The notes under the pieces are model-generated. The model ran no database searches. It was not told the origin of the DNA and saw only the letters and a program-made list of their open reading frames with translations. A stretch of DNA of 64,000 nt, from positions 94,143 to 158,142 of the forward strand of contig NZ_BAABCY010000036.1 in NCBI RefSeq assembly GCF_039539345.1, given 5' to 3'. A program made the position numbers and the translations under genes. The DNA is from Snuella lapsa. Lineage in GTDB: Bacteria > Bacteroidota > Bacteroidia > Flavobacteriales > Flavobacteriaceae. The first letter of the stretch is position 1. Each line of letters begins with the position of its first letter. Of the stretch, positions 55,225 to 63,982 are shown in pieces.

Positions 55225-57078
55225 ATGGGAGATCTAAATATTTCAAGGCTCAAGACGAAAAAAGATAGATCAAATTATATCCATCATTTGGTAAACGATA
55301 TAAAAGCACTTGACTTAATGCTTGAAACAGGTATGATAGAAGAGGAACCTATTCGTATTGGAGCTGAACAAGAATTCTTTTTGGTACATGACAATTTTTT
55401 ACCAGCCAATCAATCTGATACAATTTTAAAAATGATTGACGATAAACATTTTGTAACAGAAATAAGTAAATATGCACTAGAAATTAATTTGGACCCCCAG
55501 ATACTTAAAGATAATTGTTTTTCGAAGCTGCATAGCCAGTTGAATAGTTTGTTGAACAAAGCAAAGGCAGCTGCAGCCAAAAAGAAGGTGAAGCTTATAT
55601 TAACAGGTATTTTACCCTCCCTGTCTGTTAATGATGTAGATGAATCCAGTATGACCAATGCTACTCGGTATGAGGTTTTAAATGAGGTTTTAAGACGTTC
55701 CAGAAAGCAAAGCTTTGATATTCATATAAAAGGAGTGGATGAATTGAACTTGTTACACGATTCGGTTATGTTGGAGGGTTGTAATACGAGTTTTCAAATG
55801 CATCTGCAAATTCCTCCAAAGCGTTTTGTAGATATGTATAATTGGGCACAGGCCATTTCGGGTCCAGTTTTGGGTATTTGTGCCAATTCACCCATACTTT
55901 TTGGAAAAGAACTTTGGAATGAAACGCGTATAGCCCTGTTTGCTCAAAGTATGGATACTAGAGTCCATTCCTACTTGTTAAATGAAAAGCCTTCGAGAGT
56001 TAGTTTTGGAAATGCTTGGCAAACAGGTAGTATAACCGATATATTCAAAGATAATATTTCAAGATACCGAAGTTTTTTAACATCTCATTTTATTACGGAT
56101 AGTGTGGATATGCTTAATCGTAATGAGGTACCAAAATTAAAAGCCCTGCAACTACATAATGGAACAGTATACCCTTGGAATCGTGTTTGTTATGGTGTTT
56201 TAGATAATAAGCCAAGTTTACGGATAGAAAATCGCTACATACCTTCTGGTCCAACAACTATCGATGAAATTGCTAACATGGTTTTTTGGGTAGGAGTTAT
56301 GATGGGTAAACCAGAAGCATATCATAACATTCACGAAAAATGGGATTTTAAAGATGTTAAAACCAATTTTATTAATGCTGCGCGTTACGGTATGGCTACA
56401 CAGTTTTATTGGGATGGAAAATACATATCCAGTCATCATTTAATTTTAGAAATGTTATTGCCTATGGCTTATAAAGGACTGTCAAGTGTAGGTGTTTCAT
56501 CCAATGATGCCGCATTTTATTTAGAAATTATTAAAGATAGAGTACACAAGCTTACGGGATCGGAATGGATCATCAGAAATTATAGAGCTTTGTTAAATAG
56601 CCATAAACGTTATGAGGCTATGCAAATACTTACATCCAAGCTTTATGAGCAACAAGATAAAGGGCATCCTATTGCTAATTGGAATATGTTGTATAGAGCA
56701 GATGAGATACCTATTACCCATCGACGTATTGTAAAGCATATTATGAGTTCCGATATTTTTTCGGTTAATAAAAAAGACAGTATCGAGCTGGTTTTACAAA
56801 TTATGAAATGGAAGAGCATTCACCATATGCCCGTTACCAATAGTGATAGAAATCTTGTTGGCTTATTGACCTGGACAGATGTTGAAACGTATTTAGATGA
56901 TCCCAAGCAACAATTTAACGCGGTCGATAAGATTATGAAAACCGATATCATAACAATAGGTGAGTACACTTCTGTTGCAGCTGCTAAACAATTAATAACA
57001 AGACATGGTATTGGATGCCTTCCAGTGGTTAAGCATGAAAAGTTGGTAGGACTAATTACTAAAAACGATCTTTACTAA
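55225..57078 (+). CDS. GCS2-type carboxylate-amine ligase fused to a CBS domain pair
   Basis: 617 residues. Residues 1-480 match the GCS2/YbdK group of ATP-dependent carboxylate-amine ligases: IRIGAEQEFFLVHDN (metal-binding E-x-E near residues 44-47), LLHDSVMLEGCNTSFQMHLQ and PSLRIENRYIPSGPTTIDE. Residues about 503-617 form two CBS motifs (IMSSDIFSVNKKDSIELVL and VDKIMKTDIITIGEYTSVAA), which in other proteins bind adenosine nucleotides and regulate activity. YbdK itself has weak glutamate-cysteine ligase activity; the true substrate here is unknown. Its TAA abuts the ATG of the aspartoacylase-like gene, so ligase and hydrolase are made together. Confidence 0.85.
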   Translation: MGDLNISRLKTKKDRSNYIHHLVNDIKALDLMLETGMIEEEPIRIGAEQEFFLVHDNFLPANQSDTILKMIDDKHFVTEISKYALEINLDPQILKDNCFSKLHSQLNSLLNKAKAAAAKKKVKLILTGILPSLSVNDVDESSMTNATRYEVLNEVLRRSRKQSFDIHIKGVDELNLLHDSVMLEGCNTSFQMHLQIPPKRFVDMYNWAQAISGPVLGICANSPILFGKELWNETRIALFAQSMDTRVHSYLLNEKPSRVSFGNAWQTGSITDIFKDNISRYRSFLTSHFITDSVDMLNRNEVPKLKALQLHNGTVYPWNRVCYGVLDNKPSLRIENRYIPSGPTTIDEIANMVFWVGVMMGKPEAYHNIHEKWDFKDVKTNFINAARYGMATQFYWDGKYISSHHLILEMLLPMAYKGLSSVGVSSNDAAFYLEIIKDRVHKLTGSEWIIRNYRALLNSHKRYEAMQILTSKLYEQQDKGHPIANWNMLYRADEIPITHRRIVKHIMSSDIFSVNKKDSIELVLQIMKWKSIHHMPVTNSDRNLVGLLTWTDVETYLDDPKQQFNAVDKIMKTDIITIGEYTSVAAAKQLITRHGIGCLPVVKHEKLVGLITKNDLY

Positions 57079-58299
57079 ATGATTTCTGTACACAATAAAG
57101 CACTAGCCGAAACAATAACAGTTGAGCGTATTCTAGGAAAAGTAGAAGGAACAACCAATGGGCCTACAGTTGTATTTTTTTGTGGTATACATGGTAATGA
57201 GACCTCAGGTGTTTTTGCTTTAAATGAGATTTTTGAAAAATTGAATGCCAATTTGGTTCATGGAACAGTTTACGGTATTTTAGGTAACTTAAAAGCACTT
57301 CAAGAACATATAAGATATAAAGATCAAGACCTTAATAGGCTTTGGACCAAAGAACAAATTAAAAAGACTAAAGAGAAGTTTATTTTAAATACCGAAGAGG
57401 TCGAGCAATTGGCTTTATTAGAACTCTTAAAATCTATTATAAAGAGTCATAGTGGCCCCTTTTATTTTGTAGATTTACATAGTACTTCAAGTTATTCCCT
57501 GCCTTTTATTACTATTAACGACGCCTTGATAAATCGTCGTTTTTCCAAACAATTTCCCGTACCTATTGTGTTAGGGATTGAAGAATATTTAAATGGAGCG
57601 CTATTGAGCTATATTAACCAATTGGGGTATGTATCCCTGGGGTTTGAATCAGGACAACATGATGCAGCCGATGCAGTGAATAACAGTATAGCCTTTACTT
57701 ATTTAACCTTGGTATATTCGGGTGTTTTAAATAAAGAATCATTACCAAATTTTTCGACCTATTACAAACAATTAGAAGCCCAATCACAAAATACGTTTGA
57801 TTTCTTTGAAATAGTTTATTTACATTCCATACACCCAAAAGATAGTTTTAAAATGTACAATGGATTTAAAAGCTTTCAGGATATAAAAAAAGGAACCGTT
57901 TTGGCAGTAAACAATGGTGTTGTTTTAAAGTCTGATTACAATGCTAAAATTTTTATGCCATTATATCAAAATAAGGGTGTTGACGGATATTTTATCATTA
58001 AGCGCATTAGACCTGTTTTTTTAGTAATATCTGCGTTATTAAGACGATTAAAAATGGACAGTTTACTTATTTTATTACCAGGTATTTCATGGTTGGATAA
58101 AAAAGAGGGTATTTTAAAAGTAAACCTTAATATTGCCAGATTTTTTGCAAAATCTATTTTCCATGTACTAGGTTACCGAAGTAAGCAGATAACACTTAAT
58201 TCCTTACAACTGAATAATCGTGAACGTGTTGCTAAAACAGCCATGTATAAAAAAAAGTGGTGGTATAAAAACAAGAGAGATTACAGCGCTAACGTTTAA
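57079..58299 (+). CDS. Aspartoacylase/succinylglutamate desuccinylase-family zinc hydrolase
   Basis: 406 residues. Zinc-site motifs of the AstE/AspA branch of M14-like enzymes are intact: FFCGIHGNETSG (His and Glu ligands near residues 39-42), QDLNRLW and FVDLHSTSSYSLPF (third ligand His near residue 135). The C-terminal 120 residues are less conserved and basic, ending KKWWYKNKRDYSANV. Family members remove acyl or amino-acyl groups from amino acids by cutting an amide bond. Encoded directly after an amide-forming ligase, it would break down or trim the product; that link is inference. No signal peptide, so it acts in the cytoplasm. Confidence 0.85.
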   Translation: MISVHNKALAETITVERILGKVEGTTNGPTVVFFCGIHGNETSGVFALNEIFEKLNANLVHGTVYGILGNLKALQEHIRYKDQDLNRLWTKEQIKKTKEKFILNTEEVEQLALLELLKSIIKSHSGPFYFVDLHSTSSYSLPFITINDALINRRFSKQFPVPIVLGIEEYLNGALLSYINQLGYVSLGFESGQHDAADAVNNSIAFTYLTLVYSGVLNKESLPNFSTYYKQLEAQSQNTFDFFEIVYLHSIHPKDSFKMYNGFKSFQDIKKGTVLAVNNGVVLKSDYNAKIFMPLYQNKGVDGYFIIKRIRPVFLVISALLRRLKMDSLLILLPGISWLDKKEGILKVNLNIARFFAKSIFHVLGYRSKQITLNSLQLNNRERVAKTAMYKKKWWYKNKRDYSANV

Positions 58300-58327
58300 G
58301 GTAAGTTAGGTGTTTTAAAAAAATGTG

Positions 58328-59320
58328 TCATGAAAACTGATAGTCTGCAAAAACATCCAGAACCTCATCAAATGCGGCAAAAACATCTTCGGGGCGATCA
58401 CTTGTAACCATTTTGGTACGGTATTCCTTAAAGTGAGGGATACCTTTAAAATAATTGGTGTAATGCCTTCTGGTTTCGAAAACGCCTAATATTTCACCCT
58501 TCCAATCTATGGACATTTGTAGATGTCTGCGTGCTGCTTCCACCCGTTCCTCCAAAGAAATTGGAGTTAGGTGTTCACCTGTTTCAAAAAAGTGTTTTAC
58601 TTGCTTAAAAAACCACGGATTCCCAATACTGGCCCGACCAATCATAGCACCATCCAAACCATAATTATCACGCATTTCCATAGCTTTTTCTGGTGTATCC
58701 ACATCACCATTCCCAAATACAGGAATATGCATTCTCGGATTATTCTTAACCTCAGCTATAGGTTTCCAGTCCGCATTGCCCTTATACATCTGTGCCCGCG
58801 TACGCCCATGAATGGCAATGGCTTTACAACCTACATCCTGTAAGCGTTCGGCAACCTCAACAATACGAATGGACTCATGGTCCCATCCCAATCGGGTCTT
58901 TACCGTAACAGGAATATTGGTACGCTTTACCATTTCGGCAGTGAGTTGCTCCATAAGGCATACATCCTTTAATATACCAGCACCAGCGCCTTTACTCACA
59001 ACTTTTTTTACGGGACACCCAAAATTAATGTCGATAATATCCGGTTTCGATTCGGCAACAATATCAATTGTTTGTAACATACTGTCCAAGTTTGCTCCAA
59101 ATACCTGAATACCCACAGGACGCTCCTTTTCATAAATATCTAATTTCATAACGCTTTTAGCTGCGTTGCGAATGAGTCCTTCGCTCGATACGAACTCAGT
59201 ATACACCACATCAGCTCCCTGCTCTTTACACAGGGCTCTAAAAGGTGGGTCACTAACATCCTCCATAGGAGCTAAAAGCAATGGGAAATCACCTAATTCT
59301 ATGTTACCTATCTTAACCAC
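58328..59320 (-). CDS. dusB: tRNA-dihydrouridine synthase
   Basis: 330 residues. A flavoenzyme reducing uridine to dihydrouridine in the tRNA D-loop. Seen: LLLAPMEDVSDPPFRALCKE at the N-terminus, DINFGCPVKKVVSKGAGAGI with the catalytic Cys, TVKTRLGWDHES, and IHGRTRAQMYKGNADW. Phosphate-binding GNGDVDTPEKAMEM is present. The start is GTG at 59320 (MVKIGNIELG); the only upstream ATG, at 59332, runs into TAA at once. It is divergent from the Lgt-like gene. Confidence 0.95.
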   Translation of the reverse strand: MVKIGNIELGDFPLLLAPMEDVSDPPFRALCKEQGADVVYTEFVSSEGLIRNAAKSVMKLDIYEKERPVGIQVFGANLDSMLQTIDIVAESKPDIIDINFGCPVKKVVSKGAGAGILKDVCLMEQLTAEMVKRTNIPVTVKTRLGWDHESIRIVEVAERLQDVGCKAIAIHGRTRAQMYKGNADWKPIAEVKNNPRMHIPVFGNGDVDTPEKAMEMRDNYGLDGAMIGRASIGNPWFFKQVKHFFETGEHLTPISLEERVEAARRHLQMSIDWKGEILGVFETRRHYTNYFKGIPHFKEYRTKMVTSDRPEDVFAAFDEVLDVFADYQFS

Positions 59321-59348
59321 AGTACGTTACATTGTTTTTTTGAAGCTG

Positions 59349-59356
59349 CAAAGATA
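59349..59356 (-). promoter_or_regulatory. -7 box for dusB
   Basis: TATCTTTG on the minus strand, about 28 nt before the GTG start of dusB. Confidence 0.45.
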
Positions 59357-59490
59357 CGCAATTATATGACATTCCTAACGTTAATCACTATTTAAGCGAA
59401 ATCAGAATCCCTTTATATAGGGAAAAATCATACTCAAAACGTCTATTAAATGCAATTATCGTATTTTTAGTTTATAAAACCATATACCTT

Positions 59491-60234
59491 TTGAACATTC
59501 CTTTCGAACCCGTATGCTTTGGTTATCGTATCAATATTCACCTCATTCTGGAGTATCTCGCTTTTTTTATCGCATTCAGATATTATGTACTATTACGCCG
59601 AAAAAGCAAGGACGTTATCTCCACCAATAATCGGTTATCCATTATACTTGGTGCAGCCCTAGGTGCTTTGATCGGTTCAAGATTGGTAGGTTTTTTGGAA
59701 AACCCAATCATGCACATATCCACCGAACATATTTTACAACTACTAAATACCAAAACCATTATGGGAGGTTTGTTTGGTGGCTTACTAGGAGTGGAACTGG
59801 CAAAGAAAATAATAGGCGAGACGCGATCGTCTGGCGATCTATTTGTATTTCCTATCATTTTGGGAATTTTTATAGGTCGTATAGGTTGTTTCCTTTCCGG
59901 AATCAATGAATTTACCTATGGCAAGGAAACGGCTTCCGTATTTGGGATGGATTTGGGTGATGGCATCCTTAGGCATCCAACATCACTTTACGAACTGACA
60001 TTTCTTATTGGGCTATTTTTTATTCTTAAATACTTAAAAAGAACTATTGCCTTAAAAAACGGAGCCCTTTTTAAATGGTTCATGCTACTCTATTTTGGTT
60101 TTCGGTTTTTCATAGAATTTTTAAAGCCCAATACCTTTTTCGTATTCGGACTGAGCAGCATCCAACTTTTATGTGTAATTTGTTGGTTATACTACAGTCC
60201 TTTCATCATTCAAAAATTTAAAAATGCCCACTAG
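59491..60234 (+). CDS. Lgt-like integral membrane protein (prolipoprotein diacylglyceryl transferase family)
   Basis: 247 residues with about seven transmembrane helices. Lgt-family features: GALIGSRLVGFLENP, KTIMGGLFGGLLGVEL, the core GRIGCFLSGINEFTYGKET and RFFIEFLKPN near the C-terminus. In E. coli Lgt the core reads GRIGNF and the essential His103 lies in HGG; here HGG is MGG and the conserved Asn is Cys, so ordinary Lgt activity is doubtful while the phospholipid-binding Arg residues seem kept. The start is TTG (59491); the nearest ATG is out of frame. It overlaps the radical SAM gene by 11 nt, so the two are co-translated. Probably a lipid-handling paralogue rather than the cell's main Lgt. 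Confidence 0.8.
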   Translation: MNIPFEPVCFGYRINIHLILEYLAFFIAFRYYVLLRRKSKDVISTNNRLSIILGAALGALIGSRLVGFLENPIMHISTEHILQLLNTKTIMGGLFGGLLGVELAKKIIGETRSSGDLFVFPIILGIFIGRIGCFLSGINEFTYGKETASVFGMDLGDGILRHPTSLYELTFLIGLFFILKYLKRTIALKNGALFKWFMLLYFGFRFFIEFLKPNTFFVFGLSSIQLLCVICWLYYSPFIIQKFKNAH

Positions 60235-61624
60235 GAATTATACCTATTACGATTTTACCTTAAGTCTGTGCCCAGAATGTTTACAACGTGTTGACGCGAA
60301 GATTGTATTCCAAGACGGTAATGTATACATGCTGAAACATTGCAAAGAGCATGGTAATAGCAAAGTGTTAATTGCCGACGATATTGATTACTACAAAAAC
60401 ATAAGGAACTACAACAAGCCCTCTGAAACACCTTATACCTTTAATACCAAAACACACTATGGTTGCCCTTATGACTGTGGTTTGTGTCCAGATCACGAAC
60501 AGCATAGTTGTTTGACCGTTGTGGAGATAACCGACAGGTGTAATTTAACCTGTCCGACCTGCTATGCGGGATCCTCTCCAACCTATGGCAGACATCGCAC
60601 TTTTGAAGAGGTAAAAGCCATGCTGGACACCATTGTTAAAAATGAAAAAGAACCCGACGTGGTCCAAATTTCGGGAGGAGAACCCACTATTCATCCTCAG
60701 TTTTGGGAGATACTCGATTATGCCAAATCACTCCCCATTAGACATTTAATGTTAAACACTAACGGTATTAAAATTGCCAAGGACTTCGCTTTTGCCGAAC
60801 GACTAAAAACCTATACACCAGATTTTGAGATTTACTTACAGTTCGATTCATTTAAAGATTCCGTATTGTACGACCTTAGAGGCGCCCATTTAAATGATAT
60901 TCGAAAACAGGCCATCGAAAACCTTAATAAACTTAACCTGTCTACCACTTTGGTGGTGACACTTCAAAAGGGATTGAATGACAATGAGATTGGAAAAATA
61001 ATAGACTATGCTTTACAGCAGCGATGTATACGAGGTGTTACCTTTCAGCCCACACAAATAGCAGGAAGATTAGAGCATTTTAATCCCGAAACCGATCGTA
61101 TGACCCTTACCGAAGTACGACGGCAGATTTTGGAGCAAACCACTGTTTTTAATCCAGACGACTTGCTACCCGTGCCCTGTAATCCCGATGCTTTAGTTAT
61201 GGGATATGCGTTGAAACTGGGAGACGAGGTATTTCCCCTAACACGTTATATTAATCCGAACGACTTGTTAGATAACAGTAAAAACACCATTGTTTACGAA
61301 CAGGATGAACATATTAAAGGTAAAATGATAGAATTATTCAGCACAGGAAACTCGGTCGAGGTAGCCGAAGAACATTTAAAATCCATTATGTGTTGTTTAC
61401 CCGGTATTGATGCTCCAAATCTTGGTTACGAAAATTTATTCAGGATAATAATAATGCAATTTATAGACGCTTATAACTTTGATGTCCGTGCCATTAAAAA
61501 ATCCTGCGTACACATTGTGGACAAAGACAATAAGATTATCCCCTTCGAAACCATGAACCTCTTTTATAGGGATGATAAAAAACAGCGATTAAAGGAATTA
61601 AAAAATAAAATAGAAGTATTATAG
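60224..61624 (+). CDS. Radical SAM enzyme of the COG1964/Tes-like group
   Basis: 466 residues. The radical SAM motif CNLTCPTC is near residues 106-113, followed by ISGGEPTIHPQFWEIL. Before it lie extra metal sites: SLCPECLQRVDAKI (CxxC), LKHCKEHGNSKV (rubredoxin-like with the first) and YGCPYDCGLCPDHEQHSC. The C-terminus has DAYNFDVRAIKKSCVHIV and a CC pair (IMCCLPGI), ligands for a further cluster. This set of multiple Cys blocks is what I recall for COG1964, the family of archaeal tetraether synthase (MJ0619), which joins lipid tails. Coupling to an Lgt-like protein supports a lipid substrate here, but the reaction is unknown. Confidence 0.8.
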   Translation: MPTRNYTYYDFTLSLCPECLQRVDAKIVFQDGNVYMLKHCKEHGNSKVLIADDIDYYKNIRNYNKPSETPYTFNTKTHYGCPYDCGLCPDHEQHSCLTVVEITDRCNLTCPTCYAGSSPTYGRHRTFEEVKAMLDTIVKNEKEPDVVQISGGEPTIHPQFWEILDYAKSLPIRHLMLNTNGIKIAKDFAFAERLKTYTPDFEIYLQFDSFKDSVLYDLRGAHLNDIRKQAIENLNKLNLSTTLVVTLQKGLNDNEIGKIIDYALQQRCIRGVTFQPTQIAGRLEHFNPETDRMTLTEVRRQILEQTTVFNPDDLLPVPCNPDALVMGYALKLGDEVFPLTRYINPNDLLDNSKNTIVYEQDEHIKGKMIELFSTGNSVEVAEEHLKSIMCCLPGIDAPNLGYENLFRIIIMQFIDAYNFDVRAIKKSCVHIVDKDNKIIPFETMNLFYRDDKKQRLKELKNKIEVL

Positions 61625-61626
61625 AG

Positions 61627-61806
61627 ATGGTATTTGTAACCCTAATAGCATTAATTATCACACATATACCAGCAATAATCATGTTTATTGTTGGATGGTC
61701 CATTCGTGAAAAAAGACCAAAAGCAACAAAGATATTATATATCTTAGCTACTGTTTACACTATAATAGGATTGGGTATTTGCGGAACCATTTTAATTTCT
61801 ATTTAA
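61627..61806 (+). CDS. Mini membrane protein A (59 aa), operon partner of the radical SAM enzyme
   Basis: An ATG two bases after the radical SAM stop opens a 59-codon frame: helix 1 (VTLIALIITHIPAIIMFIVG), a short basic loop (SIREKRPKATK), helix 2 (ILYILATVYTIIGLGICGTI). It is paralogous to the next frame over the shared pattern KxxKIxxILAxVYxxxxLGICG. Tight spacing and the paralogy argue for a real gene. Function unknown; a small membrane partner of the lipid enzymes is a guess. Confidence 0.65.
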   Translation: MVFVTLIALIITHIPAIIMFIVGWSIREKRPKATKILYILATVYTIIGLGICGTILISI

Positions 61807-61816
61807 TAACTAAACT

Positions 61817-62008
61817 ATGTTTCTGGAGGTAAATTTAGACGGCTTAATATTCATCATTCTTGCCATTATGTTCGGCCCGGCTATTATTATGGCCTTTGTA
61901 GGTTTTGTGATCCTAAAGAAAAACAAAAAAACAGCTAAAATATTTTTTATATTGGCTGCTGTATATGTTTTGGTAAGCCTTGGTATTTGCGGTAGTATGG
62001 TTTTATAA
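61817..62008 (+). CDS. Mini membrane protein B (63 aa), paralogue of A
   Basis: 63 residues, starting 10 bp after mini protein A: helix 1 (FIILAIMFGPAIIMAFVGFV), basic loop (ILKKNKKTAK), helix 2 (IFFILAAVYVLVSLGICGSM). It shares topology and the LGICG ending with protein A, so the pair arose by tandem duplication. No family is recognised. It is the last gene of the operon before lepA, which has its own -7 box. Confidence 0.7.
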   Translation: MFLEVNLDGLIFIILAIMFGPAIIMAFVGFVILKKNKKTAKIFFILAAVYVLVSLGICGSMVL

Positions 62009-62047
62009 ACCTCCTTAAAATATTAACTAAAGCTCGCATAAATGAAC

Positions 62048-62055
62048 TATATTTG
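62048..62055 (+). promoter_or_regulatory. -7 box for lepA
   Basis: TATATTTG matches TAnnTTTG, 29 nt before the lepA ATG. No clear -33. Confidence 0.45.
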
Positions 62056-62084
62056 CAAATTATCTCAAGGTATAGATTCCTTTT

Positions 62085-63881
62085 ATGAAGAATATAAGAA
62101 ACTTTTGCATTATTGCACATATAGATCACGGTAAGAGTACCCTTGCTGATCGTTTATTGGACTTTACAGGTTCAGTAACCGACAGGGAAAAGCAAGATCA
62201 GCTTTTAGATAACATGGACCTGGAACGTGAACGAGGTATTACCATTAAGTCGCATGCCATTCAAATGGAGTATACTTATAAAGGTGAACAGTATATTTTA
62301 AATCTAATCGACACACCGGGTCATGTAGATTTCTCATACGAAGTATCCCGTTCCATTGCAGCATGCGAAGGCGCCTTGCTTATTGTAGATGCTGCCCAAA
62401 GTATACAGGCTCAAACCATTTCTAACCTATATTTGGCTTTAGAAAACGATCTGGAGATTATACCTGTTTTGAATAAAGTTGATCTGCCCAGTGCTAACCC
62501 TGAAGAGGTTACCGATGATATTGTGGACTTATTAGGCTGTGATCCTGAAGATGTTATTCATGCCAGTGGAAAAACAGGTTTTGGAGTAGACAATATCTTA
62601 GCTGCCGTGATAGAACGTATTCCTGCTCCTGTAGGTAGCCCTGAAGAGCCGCTACAGGCCTTGATATTCGATTCGGTTTATAACCCGTTTCGTGGTGTAG
62701 AAACCTATTTTAGGGTAATAAATGGTTCTATTAAAAAGAATCAACAAATTAAGTTTATTGCCACAGGAAAAACCTACTATGCCGATGAGGTAGGGACACT
62801 CAAATTAAAACAGCTTCCGAGACAGGAAATAAAGGCTGGCGATGTAGGCTATGTTATTACAGGAATTAAAGAAGCCAAAGAAGTGAAGGTTGGTGATACC
62901 ATTACCGATGCTAAAACCCCAACAAGAAATGCCATTTCCGGTTTTGAAGATGTAAAACCTATGGTATTTGCAGGTATCTATCCAGTTGATACGGAAGACT
63001 ATGAAGAGTTACGTGCGTCGATGGAAAAATTACAGCTTAACGATGCCTCCCTTATCTTTGCTCCTGAAAGTTCTGCAGCATTAGGTTTTGGATTCCGTTG
63101 TGGTTTTCTGGGCATGCTTCATATGGAGATTATCCAAGAACGTTTGGAGCGTGAGTTCGATATGACCGTTATTACAACGGTACCCAACGTATCCTACCAT
63201 GCCTATACAAAAAAGCATCCCGACGATATTATTATTGTGAACAACCCGAGTGATTTACCCGATCCATCTGGATTGGATAGGGTAGAGGAACCATATATAA
63301 AAGCAACCATTATTACCAAGGCAGATTTTGTGGGTAATGTTATGTCGCTTTGTATTGAAAAACGTGGTATGATTACCAATCAAACCTATTTAACGACCGA
63401 TCGTGTAGAACTTAATTTCGATATGCCTTTGGCCGAAATAGTTTTTGATTTTTATGATCGCTTAAAAACAGTTTCCAAAGGGTATGCCTCTTTCGATTAC
63501 CATCCTATAGGTATGCGGTCTTCAAAATTGGTTCGGGTTGATATTCTGTTAAATGCACAACCAGTTGATGCACTTTCAGCTTTAATACATGCCGATAATG
63601 CGCAGCATATTGGCAAAAAAATGTGTGAAAAACTAAAAGAACTTATACCGCGCCAACAATTCGACATACCTGTTCAAGCTGCTATTGGAGCTAAAATTAT
63701 TTCGCGTGAAACCATAAAAGCTTTACGTAAGGACGTTACTGCAAAATGTTACGGTGGTGATATTTCCCGTAAACGTAAACTTCTTGAAAAACAGAAAAAA
63801 GGTAAAAAACGTATGCGTCAGGTAGGCAATGTAGAAATACCACAACAGGCATTTATGGCAGTATTAAAACTAAACGATTAA
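62085..63881 (+). CDS. lepA: Elongation factor 4 (LepA)
   Basis: 598 residues, the standard length. A ribosome-associated translational GTPase linked to back-translocation or assembly. G-motifs: AHIDHGKSTLADRL (G1), ERGITIKSHAIQ (G2), DTPGHVDFSYEVSRS (G3), NKVDLPS (G4). The LepA-specific C-terminal part includes DISRKRKLLEKQKKGKKRMR and ends PQQAFMAVLKLND. Its stop codon overlaps, on the other strand, the stop of a kinase-like fragment. Confidence 0.98.
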   Translation: MKNIRNFCIIAHIDHGKSTLADRLLDFTGSVTDREKQDQLLDNMDLERERGITIKSHAIQMEYTYKGEQYILNLIDTPGHVDFSYEVSRSIAACEGALLIVDAAQSIQAQTISNLYLALENDLEIIPVLNKVDLPSANPEEVTDDIVDLLGCDPEDVIHASGKTGFGVDNILAAVIERIPAPVGSPEEPLQALIFDSVYNPFRGVETYFRVINGSIKKNQQIKFIATGKTYYADEVGTLKLKQLPRQEIKAGDVGYVITGIKEAKEVKVGDTITDAKTPTRNAISGFEDVKPMVFAGIYPVDTEDYEELRASMEKLQLNDASLIFAPESSAALGFGFRCGFLGMLHMEIIQERLEREFDMTVITTVPNVSYHAYTKKHPDDIIIVNNPSDLPDPSGLDRVEEPYIKATIITKADFVGNVMSLCIEKRGMITNQTYLTTDRVELNFDMPLAEIVFDFYDRLKTVSKGYASFDYHPIGMRSSKLVRVDILLNAQPVDALSALIHADNAQHIGKKMCEKLKELIPRQQFDIPVQAAIGAKIISRETIKALRKDVTAKCYGGDISRKRKLLEKQKKGKKRMRQVGNVEIPQQAFMAVLKLND

Positions 63882-63982
63882 AGAGGTACAGATATCTTTA
63901 ACGTTGTTCCTTGATCAGGTTTTGAAATCATTGGACTTGCAACAAAAAGTCGGACAATTTTTCTAAGACCTATGCCACGTTT
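63878..63982 (-). pseudogene. C-terminal fragment resembling a histidine-kinase ATPase domain
   Basis: A 34-codon frame on minus reads KRGIGLRKIVRLF then SKPDQGTTLKISVPL and stop. GIGL matches a GHKL G2 box and the QGTTLxIxVPL ending is typical of histidine kinases. An in-frame TAA lies just upstream at 63983-63985, and the spacing between GIGL and GTT is about four residues shorter than usual, so this is likely a decayed or frameshifted 3' end whose body lies beyond the window. Confidence 0.35.
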
